Positions 33,616 to 43,197 of a stretch of DNA of 64,000 nucleotides are shown here, one piece after another. The notes under the pieces were generated by a model. It had not been told where the DNA came from. It saw only the letters and a list, made by a program, of their open reading frames with translations, and ran no database searches. Both the position numbers and the translations under genes were made by a program. The stretch spans positions 1,387,501 through 1,451,500 of the forward strand of contig NZ_CP043639.1 of assembly GCF_014217605.1 (NCBI RefSeq), written 5' to 3'. This DNA is from Sphingomonas sp. NBWT7. GTDB taxonomy: Bacteria > Pseudomonadota > Alphaproteobacteria > Sphingomonadales > Sphingomonadaceae. Within the stretch, counting starts at the first letter, position 1. Every line of letters begins with the position of its first letter.

Positions 33616-34569
33616 ATGGCGGTCTACACGCATGTCGCCGCCGAGGCGCTCGCGACGTTCCTCGCGCGCTACGACGTTGGTGAACTCGTCTCGGCGAAAG
33701 GCATCGCCGAGGGCGTGGAGAATTCGAATTACCTCGTCGACACGACCGGAGGTCGCTTCATCCTAACCTTGTACGAGAAGCGCGTCGCGGCGGACGATCT
33801 GCCGTTCTTCATGGCGCTGCTCGACCATCTCGATGCCAAGGGGATGCCGGTGCCGCCCGCGATCAAGGATCGTGGCGGCGCCGAGATCCAGGAGCTTGCC
33901 GGCCGCCCGGCATGCCTCATCAAGTTCCTGTCCGGCGTGTCGCTGTCGCATCCGACGCCGGCGCAGGCGCGCGCCGCCGGCGCAGCGATGGGCGCGATGC
34001 ACCATGCGGTGGCCGATTTCGCGCCGGTACGCGCCAATTCGATGGGGATCGGCGAGTGGCGCCCGTTGCTTGAGCGGTGCGGGCGCGACCTGGATACGAT
34101 CGCCGACGGGCTTTACATGCGGGTCGCTGATGCGCTCGGCGCGGTCGAAGCAGCCTGGCCAGCGTTGCTTCCGACCAGCGCGATCCATGCCGATCTTTTT
34201 CCCGACAACGTCCTGATGCTCGGCGACCGCGTGACCGGGCTGATCGACTTCTACTTCGCGTGCACCGATATCCGGGCCTACGACCTCGCTGTGATGCACA
34301 CGTCGTGGATGTTCGACGCGCGCGGTGAAAATCCCGACGCGGCGATCGGACGCGGACTACTCGACGGCTATACGGCCGCGCACCCGCTTAGCGACGTCGA
34401 GCGCGTCGCGCTGCCGGTGCTCGCGCGCGGCGCGTGCGTTCGCTTCCTGCTCAGCCGCGCATGGGACTGGCTGCACACGCCGGCCGACGCGCTCGTCACC
34501 CGCAAGGACCCCCTCGCCTATCTTCGCCGGCTCGCCTGGTACGAGGCCAATCCGGACGCGTTCGCATGA
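33616..34569 (+). CDS. thrB: Homoserine kinase (aminoglycoside phosphotransferase-fold type)
   Basis: 317 residues. [20 protein letters not shown] with [13 protein letters not shown] is the ThrB signature of proteobacteria. The kinase catalytic loop is [12 protein letters not shown] (~190-201) and the metal Asp is in [10 protein letters not shown]. It phosphorylates homoserine in threonine synthesis. GGGGCAGG upstream fits a ribosome site. Stop overlaps the rnhA start by four bases (ATGA). Confidence 0.95.
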   Translation: MAVYTHVAAEALATFLARYDVGELVSAKGIAEGVENSNYLVDTTGGRFILTLYEKRVAADDLPFFMALLDHLDAKGMPVPPAIKDRGGAEIQELAGRPACLIKFLSGVSLSHPTPAQARAAGAAMGAMHHAVADFAPVRANSMGIGEWRPLLERCGRDLDTIADGLYMRVADALGAVEAAWPALLPTSAIHADLFPDNVLMLGDRVTGLIDFYFACTDIRAYDLAVMHTSWMFDARGENPDAAIGRGLLDGYTAAHPLSDVERVALPVLARGACVRFLLSRAWDWLHTPADALVTRKDPLAYLRRLAWYEANPDAFA

Positions 34570-35042
34570 CCGACACTTCCTCTTCGATCACCAAGGAACT
34601 GCCCCGCGTCGAGGCGTTCACCGACGGCGCGTGCAAGGGCAATCCCGGCCCCGGCGGCTGGGGCGCGGTGCTTCGTATGGGGACGCACGAGAAGGAGATG
34701 TCGGGCGGCGAGACGCTGACGACGAACAATCGCATGGAGCTGACCGCCGCGATCGAGGCGCTCGCCGCCTTCACCCGCCCGTGCCACGTTACGCTCTACA
34801 CCGACAGTCGCTACGTCATGGACGGCCTGACCAAGTGGATCCATGGCTGGCGGCGGAACGGCTGGAAGACCGCCGACAAGAAGCCGGTGAAGAACGCCGA
34901 GCTGTGGCAGAAGCTGCTCGACGCCGCCGAGCGCCACCGTGTCGAGTGGCAGTGGGTGAAGGGCCACGCCGGCCATCCCGAGAACGAGCGGGCCGATAAG
35001 CTGGCGAGCGACGCGGCGGTGCTGGCGGGGCGAAAGGCCTAG
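34566..35042 (+). CDS. rnhA: Ribonuclease HI
   Basis: 158 residues. Catalytic residues in place: Asp20 ([18 protein letters not shown]), Glu58 ([13 protein letters not shown]), Asp80 (LYTDSRYV) and Asp144 (ENERADKLA), plus His134 in [10 protein letters not shown]. Degrades RNA in RNA-DNA hybrids. Translationally coupled to thrB. Confidence 0.97.
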   Translation: MTDTSSSITKELPRVEAFTDGACKGNPGPGGWGAVLRMGTHEKEMSGGETLTTNNRMELTAAIEALAAFTRPCHVTLYTDSRYVMDGLTKWIHGWRRNGWKTADKKPVKNAELWQKLLDAAERHRVEWQWVKGHAGHPENERADKLASDAAVLAGRKA

Positions 35043-35115
35043 CACCTCGGCCAGCCGATTGCCTTCTACCCTCCGCCGCTAGCATAGCCGCTGCGGGGAA
35101 GCTGGGGAGCGGTCG

Positions 35116-35715
35116 GTGACGGGGTTCGATCTGGTATTCGCGGTCTACGGCCTACTGCTCGGGCTCGCGATCGCGGAGGTGCTCGGCGGCCTGTCGCGCG
35201 CGCTGAAGCTGAAACGCGGCGCGCGGCCGGTACGGGTGGGCTGGCTGACGCCGCTGCTCGGCGTGCTTGCAATGCTCGATTTGTCGAATTTCTGGATGCT
35301 CGCCTGGGATGCGCGTGACCAGATACAGGCGAACTACGTGACGCTGCTCGCCGTGCTGACGATGGTCGGCACCTATTATCTTGCCGCGACGCTGATCTTC
35401 CCGGACGAGCCCGCGGAATGGCCCGACTTCGACGATTGGTTCGATCGGCAAAAGGGTTTCGTCATCGGCGGGCTGCTCGCCGCGAACGTGCTTAGCTGGA
35501 TCGGGCTAAGCATCCTCGATTCACTGCATCCCCTGAACGAGGTGGCCGGCCCGGACAATCCGCTCGCCGACCTTGTTTACATAGGCTGTGCCATCGGCAT
35601 CCTGGGGCTGTTCGTCGCGATTCTGGTGGTACGCAATCGACGCTGGAACGCCGCCCTGCTGGCTGCGCTGTGCCTTATGATGGCCACGTCCAGCGTCCTG
35701 GAAGGGTTCGTGTAG
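35116..35715 (+). CDS. Membrane protein of unknown function
   Basis: 199 residues from GTG at 35116 with GGGGAG nine bases before it. Five hydrophobic segments, for example FDLVFAVYGLLLGLAIAEVL, NYVTLLAVLTMVGTYYLAAT, GFVIGGLLAANVLSWIGLSI, VYIGCAIGILGLFVAILVV and AALLAALCLMMATSSVLE. No recognised domain. Follows rnhA after 73 bases, in the same direction. Confidence 0.8.
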   Translation: MTGFDLVFAVYGLLLGLAIAEVLGGLSRALKLKRGARPVRVGWLTPLLGVLAMLDLSNFWMLAWDARDQIQANYVTLLAVLTMVGTYYLAATLIFPDEPAEWPDFDDWFDRQKGFVIGGLLAANVLSWIGLSILDSLHPLNEVAGPDNPLADLVYIGCAIGILGLFVAILVVRNRRWNAALLAALCLMMATSSVLEGFV

Positions 35716-35943
35716 GCGCTGCCAAGCAAATCACCGCGCTAGGTTTGTGCGCCTCTATTCACGGCTCAGGCACGAGTCTCCTATTAGCTGTCGTCGTGCA
35801 CTTCAGCGGAATGGCGCAGAGCTCATCTTCGGCATGCAGCAGTCGGAATCGCGGTTCGCGGTAGCTGCGTCGAAAGACTGAAATCGGCAAGGAAAGCGCC
35901 GCGCGGAATTCGGTGAGGCCGCGCTAGCGCCGACGGTTTGGGG
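35716..35943. other. Intergenic gap with no supported feature
   Basis: 228 bases between two convergent genes. Short open frames exist but none has a ribosome site or recognisable product. No clear terminator hairpin was found. Confidence 0.5.
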
Positions 35944-37017
35944 TCAGGCGAAGCGATCGGCCGCGTAGCGCGATACGTCGATGCTCGACGGCGGCGCGTC
36001 GCCGAGCAGCAGCGCCGCGCCGATCGCGGCGGCGGCTGGCGCAGTCTGGATGCCGAAGCCGCCCTGCCCCGCGAACCAGAAGAAGCCCGGCGCATCCGCC
36101 GTGAAACCGTACACCGGCAGGCGATCTGGCGCGAAGCTGCGCAGCCCGGCCCATTTGCGGTCGACCGCCGTCACACGCCAATCAACGGCCTGTTCGAGCC
36201 GATCGATCGCGATCGCGACATCGATCTCCTCGGGCTGCGCGTCGCCCGGATCGCACGGCGTCTCGTCGTGCGGGCTCAGCCACAGCCGCCCCCCCGCCTC
36301 GGGCTTGAAATAGAAGTCGCCGCCGAGATGCGCGACGTGCGGCATCGTCGGGGTCGACGGCGGATCGGTCTGCAGCTGGACGAGCGTGCGACGATACGGC
36401 TGGATGCCGATCGGGCGGGCGCCAGCGATTGCGGCCACCGAATCGGCCCAGGCACCGGCGGCATCGACCAAGACCGCGGCGTCGAAGTCGCCTGACCGAG
36501 TAGAAATCCGCCAGCGGCCGTCGCGGCGCTCGGCGGCGGTGAGCGCAGCGCCTAGGACCAGCGTCGCGCCCGCCCTGCGCGCGCGTGCCAGCGCGTCGGC
36601 ATGAAGCGCGGCGACATCGATATAGGCGCAGCTCGCCTCCATCACGCCCACCGTCCACCCCGGACGAAGACCGGCAACGTAATCACGCGGATCCACACGC
36701 TCGAGGACGACGCCGCTGCCGGCGAACTCGTCGAGGAACGCCTCGGCGCGCACCTCGTCCGCCGCCTCGCCGATATGTAGCGAGCCCAGCGGATCGAGGA
36801 AGCCGCCGGCGCGCAGCGCCTCCCCCGACAGCGAGGTGAGCGGCTGGATGCCCGGTCCGCCGTACGTCTCCGACCAGAAGGCGGCGGAGCGGCCGGTCGC
36901 GTGATAGCCGGCGACGTCCTCTGCCTCGAGCAGCAGCACGCGCGCGCGGCCCCCAATCTCGGCGGCGACCGTCGCGCCAGCGATCCCGGCGCCGACGATG
37001 GCGATATCGTAGCTCAT
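35944..37017 (-). CDS. FAD-dependent oxidoreductase (DAO family)
   Basis: 357 residues. The dinucleotide-binding start YDIAIVGAGIAGATVAAEIG at residues 3-22 has GxGxxG, followed by VLLLEAEDVAGYHATGRSAA, the DAO-family FAD-contact region. The end FFWFAGQGGFGIQTAPAAAA is the second FAD-binding part of glycine/D-amino-acid oxidase-like enzymes. Substrate probably an amino acid or related amine; not readable further. Its ATG overlaps the hydrolase stop by four bases, so the two are coupled. Confidence 0.9.
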   Translation of the reverse strand: MSYDIAIVGAGIAGATVAAEIGGRARVLLLEAEDVAGYHATGRSAAFWSETYGGPGIQPLTSLSGEALRAGGFLDPLGSLHIGEAADEVRAEAFLDEFAGSGVVLERVDPRDYVAGLRPGWTVGVMEASCAYIDVAALHADALARARRAGATLVLGAALTAAERRDGRWRISTRSGDFDAAVLVDAAGAWADSVAAIAGARPIGIQPYRRTLVQLQTDPPSTPTMPHVAHLGGDFYFKPEAGGRLWLSPHDETPCDPGDAQPEEIDVAIAIDRLEQAVDWRVTAVDRKWAGLRSFAPDRLPVYGFTADAPGFFWFAGQGGFGIQTAPAAAAIGAALLLGDAPPSSIDVSRYAADRFA

Positions 37018-37949
37018 CGCGCGTGTGCTGTAAGGAAAGCGTCGATCGCGGCAAGCGCGCGGTCGCGCACCGGATCGGCCTCGCGCAGGATCTCGTGCGC
37101 CGATTCGCGGCCGAAGCGGACGACCTGCGCGGTTGGCAGCCGTGCGGCGAGCGCAACCGCGGCGCGCGAATCGACGAGGCCATCGGCATCGGCGATCAGC
37201 ATCAGCAGCGGGGTCTTGATCGTCGCCAGACGCGGATCGCCACGCTGCGCGCGTGTCGAGGCGAATGCTTCGGCGAGCCACGCCCAGCTCGGCGGCCCCA
37301 ACTTGATCTCGGGCACCTCCTCATACCAATATTGTTCGTCGTCGTAGCGGCTCTGATCCGCGGTCAGCAGCGTGCGTCGATCGAGCCGCGCACCGGGCCG
37401 CTCATGCCCCTTCCACGCCGGCCGGGCGGGATCGCCGATGCGCCGCATCAGCCGCGCGACTCGTTCCGCAACCCCCGCGCCGACCGGCGACTTCAGCCCC
37501 AGCATCGGCGCGATCAGCACGGCCGCCGCCGGATCGATCGCTTCCTCCAGCAGCGCGCGCAGCACGAGATGCCCGCCCATCGAATGGCCCATCGCGACAC
37601 GCGGACCCGCGACGTCCCAGTCGCGCCAGAAAGCGGCGAGATCCGCGATCCACGGGGCGAAATCGATCGCGTGGCCGACGTGCGGATCGGGCGAGAGCCG
37701 CCCCGATCCGCCCTGCCCGCGCCAGTCGAACGCAGCGATCGTCCAGCCCTGATCATGCCAATGTGCGAAGCTTTCCAGATACTTCTCGAACACGTCGCCG
37801 CGCCCGCCCTGGAACAGGATGCCGCCACGCGGCACGTCCCCGGCGGCCGGCCAGTCGAACCGGCGCAACTGCCAGCCATCGGGCGCGGCCCAGCGCGTGA
37901 CGGTCGCGTCGACGGGGATCGCGCGGCGGATCGGGACGGGATCGGTCAT
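37014..37949 (-). CDS. Alpha/beta hydrolase (monoacylglycerol lipase-like)
   Basis: 311 residues. The nucleophile elbow GHSMGGHLVLRAL (Ser) follows WTIAAFDWRGQGGSGRLSPD, and LLMLIADADGLVDSRAA carries the acid; ESAHEILREADPVRDRAL supplies the His. This order matches serine aminopeptidase S33/monoglyceride lipases. Substrate is probably an acyl ester. First gene of a pair with the FAD oxidoreductase. Confidence 0.9.
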   Translation of the reverse strand: MTDPVPIRRAIPVDATVTRWAAPDGWQLRRFDWPAAGDVPRGGILFQGGRGDVFEKYLESFAHWHDQGWTIAAFDWRGQGGSGRLSPDPHVGHAIDFAPWIADLAAFWRDWDVAGPRVAMGHSMGGHLVLRALLEEAIDPAAAVLIAPMLGLKSPVGAGVAERVARLMRRIGDPARPAWKGHERPGARLDRRTLLTADQSRYDDEQYWYEEVPEIKLGPPSWAWLAEAFASTRAQRGDPRLATIKTPLLMLIADADGLVDSRAAVALAARLPTAQVVRFGRESAHEILREADPVRDRALAAIDAFLTAHAR

Positions 37950-38002
37950 GCGGCGGGCATGGTTACGGTTTGGCAAGTCATTGCGTCTAGTGCCGCAGTC
38001 TC

Positions 38003-38476
38003 ATGGGGTGGGACATACTTTCCTGGGGGCTGCCGGGCGTGCTGGCGATCCTGCTGGTTTCGGCGGGGATCGAGGATGCACGCATCCGGGAGATCGCCAA
38101 TTGGAAGAACGCGGCGATCGCGCTGTTGGCTCCCGCCTGGTGGGTCGCGATCGGCCTGGCGCCGTGGCCCGACATGGCGATCCAGCTCGGGCTGGGGATG
38201 CTAGTCTTCGGGTTGTTCGCGGTCGCCTTCCACTACGGCCAGATGGGCGGCGGCGACGTCAAGCTCATCGGCGCGGTCGCATTATGGCTGCCCGCGACGC
38301 CGCTGCTGCAGATGCTGCTCGTTATGTCGATCGTCGGCGGCGTGCTGACGCTCGTCATGCTGATCGAGCACAAGTTCAGCCGAAACAACCGGATACTCGA
38401 GATACCTTACGGCGTCGCTATCGCCATCGCCGGTCTTCTTGGGCTCCGCGAACCGCTTCTTAACCAATTTACGTAA
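38003..38476 (+). CDS. cpaA: Prepilin peptidase CpaA (A24 family)
   Basis: 157 residues with about five membrane helices. The two catalytic aspartates are Asp25 (GIEDARIREIANWKN) and Asp85 (QMGGGDVKLIGAVALW), the TadV/CpaA arrangement without an N-methylase domain. It cleaves Flp-type prepilin leaders at the inner membrane. First gene of the tad/cpa cluster; no pilin gene is upstream. Confidence 0.94.
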   Translation: MGWDILSWGLPGVLAILLVSAGIEDARIREIANWKNAAIALLAPAWWVAIGLAPWPDMAIQLGLGMLVFGLFAVAFHYGQMGGGDVKLIGAVALWLPATPLLQMLLVMSIVGGVLTLVMLIEHKFSRNNRILEIPYGVAIAIAGLLGLREPLLNQFT

Positions 38477-38533
38477 TCATACGCCGGCAACAGGAAAGAT
38501 CGGCCCGCGCTGATGCGAAAGGCACTTTAAGTC

Positions 38534-39595
38534 ATGGATAGTCGCAAGGTCATATTGCTGCTCGGCGCGCTGTTCGTCGCTGCGATTACTGCGTTCATGG
38601 CCCGCACGCTGATCATGGGCAGCAGCGCGCCGAGCGCGGCTGCGATGCCCGGCCAGCCGCCGGTCGCGATCGACGGGCCCAAAGTCCTCGTGGCGACGCG
38701 CGCGCTGCCGGTCGGCACGATCATCGATCCGACGTCGGTCAAGTTTCAGCCCTGGCCCAAGGAGCTCGTCGAAGGCGCCTATTTCCAGGAGGGCGCGCAG
38801 TTCGACATGAAGAATGTGCTCGGAACGGTGGTGCGCAACGCCGTCACTGCCGGACAGCCGATCACGCAGGGCGCGCTAGTCAAGCCCGGCGATCGCGGCT
38901 TCCTGGCGGCGGCGCTCGGCGCGGGCATGCGCGCGGTGACGGTGCCGGTATCGACGCAATCGTCGGTCGCGGGCTTCGTCTTTCCGGGCGATCGCATCGA
39001 TCTGCTGCTGACGCAGGCGGTACCGGGCGGCGGCGATGGCCCGCCGCTGAAGGCTGCCGAGACGATCATGCGCAACCTGCGCGTGCTGGCGACCGATCAG
39101 CGTACCAACCAGGAAAAGGACGAGCAGGGCAACACCGTCGTGCGCACCTTCTCCACCGTCACGATCGAGGCGACGCCCAAGATCGCCGAGCAGATCGCGG
39201 TGGCGCAGACGTTGGGCTCGCTGTCGCTGTCGCTGCGCTCGATCGCGGACAATGCCGCCGAACTCGAACAGGCGATCGCCTCGGGCGACGTCAAGGTGCC
39301 CGAGGGAACCGATCCCAAGGCCGAGAAGGCGATGCTGACGCAGCTCGCCGCCGCGCCGCAGACGGGCAATTCAACCTATGCCGTCGGTGCCGACGTGTCG
39401 CGCTTCCAGCGTCGCACGGTGCCCGGCAAGTCCGAACAACCCGCCATGGGGGGCGGTGTGCCGGCGATGCCGGCAATGGGGGGCGCGCCCGCGCCGGCCT
39501 ATCCGGGAGCGGCGGTCCGCGTCTCCTCCGGACCGGTCGTCCGGATCGCGCGAGGCAACACTGTGACCGAAGTGCCGGTCGGGGGGAAGAACTGA
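38534..39595 (+). CDS. cpaB: Flp pilus assembly protein CpaB
   Basis: 353 residues. An N-terminal membrane anchor (VILLLGALFVAAITAFMART) leads into an SAF-type domain (VLVATRALPVGTIIDPTSVK, ~residues 55-75) and the RcpC/CpaB domain (VTVPVSTQSSVAGFVFPGDRIDLL). A proline/alanine/glycine-rich C-terminal tail follows. Periplasmic partner of the CpaC secretin. Confidence 0.94.
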   Translation: MDSRKVILLLGALFVAAITAFMARTLIMGSSAPSAAAMPGQPPVAIDGPKVLVATRALPVGTIIDPTSVKFQPWPKELVEGAYFQEGAQFDMKNVLGTVVRNAVTAGQPITQGALVKPGDRGFLAAALGAGMRAVTVPVSTQSSVAGFVFPGDRIDLLLTQAVPGGGDGPPLKAAETIMRNLRVLATDQRTNQEKDEQGNTVVRTFSTVTIEATPKIAEQIAVAQTLGSLSLSLRSIADNAAELEQAIASGDVKVPEGTDPKAEKAMLTQLAAAPQTGNSTYAVGADVSRFQRRTVPGKSEQPAMGGGVPAMPAMGGAPAPAYPGAAVRVSSGPVVRIARGNTVTEVPVGGKN

Positions 39596-39596
39596 G

Positions 39597-41204
39597 ATGC
39601 GTATCGACGCAAAGCCGATCGGCTGGCCGCTCGCCGTGGCGCTTGCCGCCGTCGCGATCGCTGCGACGCCTGCCGCCGCACCGGCCCAGAGCGCCATCGC
39701 GCAGGGCCCGACGATGCAGATCGCCACCAATCGCGGGCGGCTGATCACGCTGCCGCGTCCGATGAGCGACCTGTTCGTCGCCAATCCGGAAATCGCGGAC
39801 GTCCAGGTTCGCTCGCCGACGCAGCTCTACGTTTTCGGCAAGAAGCCGGGCGAGACGACGATCTCGGCGACGGCGAAGGGCGGCGCGGTGGTCTATGCCT
39901 CGACCGTGCGCGTCGGCAACAATTTCGACTCGCTCGGCCAGATGCTCGGCATGGCGATGCCCGATGCCAATATCACACCGACGACGATGAACGGCGTCGT
40001 GCTGCTCACCGGCACCGTCGGCAACCCGGACGACGGCGCGGAGGCCGAACGGCTGGTGCAGGCGTTCGTTGGCGAAGGTACCAAGGTGATCAGCCGGCTG
40101 CGCACCGCGACGCCGCTGCAGGTCAACCTGCAGGTGCGCTTCGCCGAGGTGACGCGCAGCTTCGTCAAGAATATCGGTATGAACCTCACGACGGTGGACG
40201 GCACCGGCGGGTTCAAGTTCGGCATCGGCAGCGGCCGTCCGCCGGCGAGCTTCTACACCACCGATCGCAACCTGCCGCTGGCCGTCGGCCAGAGCGTTCA
40301 GGGCTTCACGATCGATCCGATCACGGGCCGGGTCGTCCAGCGGCCGGGCACGTCGATCACCAAGGGCAGCGAGCGGACCACCGCCGGCTTCCTCACCAAG
40401 CTGCTCGGGCTCGACCTCATCGGCGCGCTCGATCTGGGTGAGCGGATCGGCCAGGTGACGAGCCTTGCCAACCCAAATCTCACCGCGATGTCGGGCGAGA
40501 CGGGCACGTTCCTTGCTGGCGGTGAGATCCCGATCCCGATCGCGCAGGGGCTCGGCGCGGTGGGCGTGGAGTACAAGCAATATGGCGTCAGCCTCGCTTA
40601 TACGCCGACCGTGCTGGGCGACGGCCGCATCTCGCTGCGCGTCCGCCCCGAAGTGTCACAGCTCGATTATTCGAACGCGGTGACGATCAGCGGCACGCAG
40701 GTACCGGGCCTCACGACACGGCGCACCGAGACGACGGTGGAGCTGGGTTCGGGCCAGAGCTTCATGATCGCCGGCCTGCTGCAGAACAGCCACAACAACT
40801 CGATCGAGAAGACGCCAGGCGTCGGCGACGTGCCGATCCTGGGCGCGTTGTTCCGCTCCAACGGCTTCCAGCGCAACGAGACCGAGCTCGTCATCGTCAT
40901 CACGCCGTATCTGGTGAAGCCGGTGAACGCGAACGACATCGTGCTGCCGACCGATGGCTACAAAACGCCGGGCGACGTCGAGCGCGTCCTGATGGGCCAG
41001 CTGACGGGTGGAAAGGGCGGCGCGCCGCGGCCCAAGCCCAGCATGGCGGACGGCCCGCCGGTCGCCCCCGCGCTCGGCGCAGTCGCCCCGGTCGCGCCGA
41101 TGCCGATGCCGGCGACCGGTGCGACGGTGGCAGACACCAAGGCAACGCGCGGCAAGGCGAAGAAGGGCGGCGACGCCCCCGCCCCCGGCTTCTCGATCAA
41201 CTGA
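39597..41204 (+). CDS. cpaC: Type II/III secretin family protein CpaC
   Basis: 535 residues. Signal peptide (PLAVALAAVAIAATPAAAPAQ), then an N-terminal domain with GRLITLPRPMSDLFVANPEI, BON-like VVLLTGTVGNPDDGAEAERL and the secretin core with VGVEYKQYGVSLAYTPTVL and TVELGSGQSFMIAGLLQ. VGDVPILGALFRSNGFQRNE is the secretin end signature. The Pro/Ala-rich tail is unusually long. Forms the outer-membrane channel of the Tad pilus. One base after the cpaB stop. Confidence 0.96.
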   Translation: MRIDAKPIGWPLAVALAAVAIAATPAAAPAQSAIAQGPTMQIATNRGRLITLPRPMSDLFVANPEIADVQVRSPTQLYVFGKKPGETTISATAKGGAVVYASTVRVGNNFDSLGQMLGMAMPDANITPTTMNGVVLLTGTVGNPDDGAEAERLVQAFVGEGTKVISRLRTATPLQVNLQVRFAEVTRSFVKNIGMNLTTVDGTGGFKFGIGSGRPPASFYTTDRNLPLAVGQSVQGFTIDPITGRVVQRPGTSITKGSERTTAGFLTKLLGLDLIGALDLGERIGQVTSLANPNLTAMSGETGTFLAGGEIPIPIAQGLGAVGVEYKQYGVSLAYTPTVLGDGRISLRVRPEVSQLDYSNAVTISGTQVPGLTTRRTETTVELGSGQSFMIAGLLQNSHNNSIEKTPGVGDVPILGALFRSNGFQRNETELVIVITPYLVKPVNANDIVLPTDGYKTPGDVERVLMGQLTGGKGGAPRPKPSMADGPPVAPALGAVAPVAPMPMPATGATVADTKATRGKAKKGGDAPAPGFSIN

Positions 41205-41227
41205 TGGCGACGGGTAGGAACAGGATC

Positions 41228-41857
41228 ATGCTGAAGCGCTCAATCCTCATCGCGGTCGCGCCGCTCGCGCTCGCGGCGTGCGGCGGCACGCAGAACCTCG
41301 GTCTCGAATCGGTCCATCAGCCGGTCGTCAGCCGTGCCGATTACGCCTTCGATCTCGGCGCCGGCCCCGGCGGGCTCGCGCCCGGCGAAAGCCAGCGGCT
41401 GAGCGGTTGGATGACGTCGCTGCGCCTCGGCTACGGCGATCGCATCGCGATCGACGATCCAGCGCGCGATCCCGCAACGCGCGCCGATGTCGCGGCGCAG
41501 GCGGCGCAGTTCGGCCTGTTGGTATCGGACGATGCGCCGGTCACCGCCGCGCCGATCACGCCCGGCACCGTCCGCGTCGTGGTGAGCCGAGCGCGCGCGA
41601 GCGTGCCGGGCTGCCCCGACTACAGCCGGATGTACCAGCCCGATTACAATCAGCACACATCGTCGAACCACGGCTGCGCGACGAACTCGAACCTCGCTTC
41701 GATGGTGGCCAGCCCGACCGATCTGGTCCGCGGCGAGCCCGGTAGCGGCGTCGCCGACGCGGCAGTCAGCACCAAGGCGATCCAGAGCTTCCGCAACGCC
41801 GTGCCGACGGGCGCAGGCGGCACTGCAGTGAAGGCCGAGAGCGCGGGAGGCAAGTAA
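41228..41857 (+). CDS. cpaD: Pilus assembly lipoprotein CpaD
   Basis: 209 residues from MLKRSILIAVAPLALAACGG, whose lipobox LAAC marks a lipoprotein; AGGAACAGG lies just before. An ATG at 41204 overlapping the cpaC stop is the alternative start. CpaD features: RADYAFDLGAGPGGLAPGE, RLGYGDRI, VRVVVSRARASVPGCPDYS and NHGCATNSNLASMVASPTDL. Likely the pilotin-type partner of CpaC. Confidence 0.9.
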   Translation: MLKRSILIAVAPLALAACGGTQNLGLESVHQPVVSRADYAFDLGAGPGGLAPGESQRLSGWMTSLRLGYGDRIAIDDPARDPATRADVAAQAAQFGLLVSDDAPVTAAPITPGTVRVVVSRARASVPGCPDYSRMYQPDYNQHTSSNHGCATNSNLASMVASPTDLVRGEPGSGVADAAVSTKAIQSFRNAVPTGAGGTAVKAESAGGK

Positions 41858-41858
41858 G

Positions 41859-43148
41859 ATGAACGCACCCTGGAAACCCGGCGGCGCGACGACGCGCGAG
41901 CCGTTCGTCGCCTATGTCTGTGACGAGGCGACCGCCGACGCGCTGCGCCCGATCGTCAGCGAAATGGGCTGGTCCGCCGACAAGGTGAACAAGGGCGGGC
42001 TGCGCAATGCCGTCCAGTCGCTATCGGTATCGGCAAGCCCGCACATCCTGTTCGTCGATCTTGCCGAATCGGGCGATCCGCTGAACGACATCAACTCACT
42101 TGCCGAGGTCTGCGAGCCGGGCACGATGGTGATCGCCTCGGGTCAGGTCAACGACGTGCGGCTCTACCGCGATCTCGTGGCGAGCGGCATCCAGGACTAT
42201 CTGCTGAAGCCGCTTGGCGCGGAAGCGCTGCGCGATGCCTTCAATCACGCGCAGATGCTGCTCAACGCGCCCAAGCCGACCGAACAGGCGGTTGAACATC
42301 CGCATTGTGCGGTGGCGGTGATCGGCACGCGCGGCGGCGCCGGCGCCTCGACCATCGCGACCTCGCTCGCCTGGCTAATCAGCGACAAGGAGCGGCGCTC
42401 CACCGCGCTGCTCGATCTCGACGTGCATTTCGGCACCGGCGCACTCGCGCTCGATCTGGAGCCGGGCCGCGGCCTGACCGACGCGATCGAGAACCCGAGC
42501 CGCATCGACGGCCTGTTCATCGAGCGCGCGATGGTAAGAGCGTCGGAAAACCTCTCCGTCCTATCCGCCGAAGCGCCGATCAATTCGCCGATCGTTACCG
42601 ACGGCGCGGCTTATTATCAGCTGCAAGGCGAGATGCGCTCGGCGTTCGAGGCGACGATCATCGACATGCCGCGCGCGATGCTGGTCAACCATCCGCATCT
42701 GATCAGCGACGTGCAGGTTGCCGTCGTCGTGACCGAACTGACGCTCGCTGCGGCGCGCGATTCGATCCGCATCCTCTCGTGGCTGAAGTCGAACGCGCCG
42801 CAGACGCAGGTGCTCGTCGTTGCCAACCGCGTCCATCCGGGACAGCAGCTCGAGATCTCGCGCAAGGATTTCGAGACCTCGATCGAGCGCAAGATCGATT
42901 TCACGATCGGTTTCGACCAGAAGCTCGCGGCGCAGGCCGCGAAGCTCGGCAAGCCGCTGGCGGAAGTCGGCAAGGCGTCCAAGGCGATCGCGCCGATCGG
43001 CGATCTCGCGACGCAGCTGTGCGCGATCAGCGCGGACGATGCGCCCAAGGGCGGTAAGGCCAGCAAGCTGCGCAAGGGCACTTCGCTGATCGGCAAGTTC
43101 ACCGATCTGAAGGGTCTGATCCCGAAGAAGGCCGTGAAGAACGGATGA
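41859..43148 (+). CDS. cpaE: CpaE/TadZ pilus localisation ATPase
   Basis: 429 residues. Residues ~18-140 form a receiver-like domain (HILFVDLAESGDPLNDINSL, ends DYLLKPLGAEALRDAF) and 150-400 a MinD/ParA-like domain. The Walker A is atypical, GTRGGAGAST at 156-165, with Arg where classical deviant loops have Lys and Ala163 in the K-T position; TadZ proteins share this. LLDLDVHFGTGALALDLEPG follows. Positions the pilus at the pole. Confidence 0.93.
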   Translation: MNAPWKPGGATTREPFVAYVCDEATADALRPIVSEMGWSADKVNKGGLRNAVQSLSVSASPHILFVDLAESGDPLNDINSLAEVCEPGTMVIASGQVNDVRLYRDLVASGIQDYLLKPLGAEALRDAFNHAQMLLNAPKPTEQAVEHPHCAVAVIGTRGGAGASTIATSLAWLISDKERRSTALLDLDVHFGTGALALDLEPGRGLTDAIENPSRIDGLFIERAMVRASENLSVLSAEAPINSPIVTDGAAYYQLQGEMRSAFEATIIDMPRAMLVNHPHLISDVQVAVVVTELTLAAARDSIRILSWLKSNAPQTQVLVVANRVHPGQQLEISRKDFETSIERKIDFTIGFDQKLAAQAAKLGKPLAEVGKASKAIAPIGDLATQLCAISADDAPKGGKASKLRKGTSLIGKFTDLKGLIPKKAVKNG

Positions 43149-43197
43149 TCGCAGCCGGCGCCATCGGCACGGCCACGCGTGGAGCACGGAGCGCGAC

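Noticed and set aside
37969-37985. Sigma-54-like promoter (TGGCAAG...TTGC) before cpaA
   Set aside because: The GG to GC spacing is nine rather than the required ten bases, and no enhancer-binding regulator is nearby.
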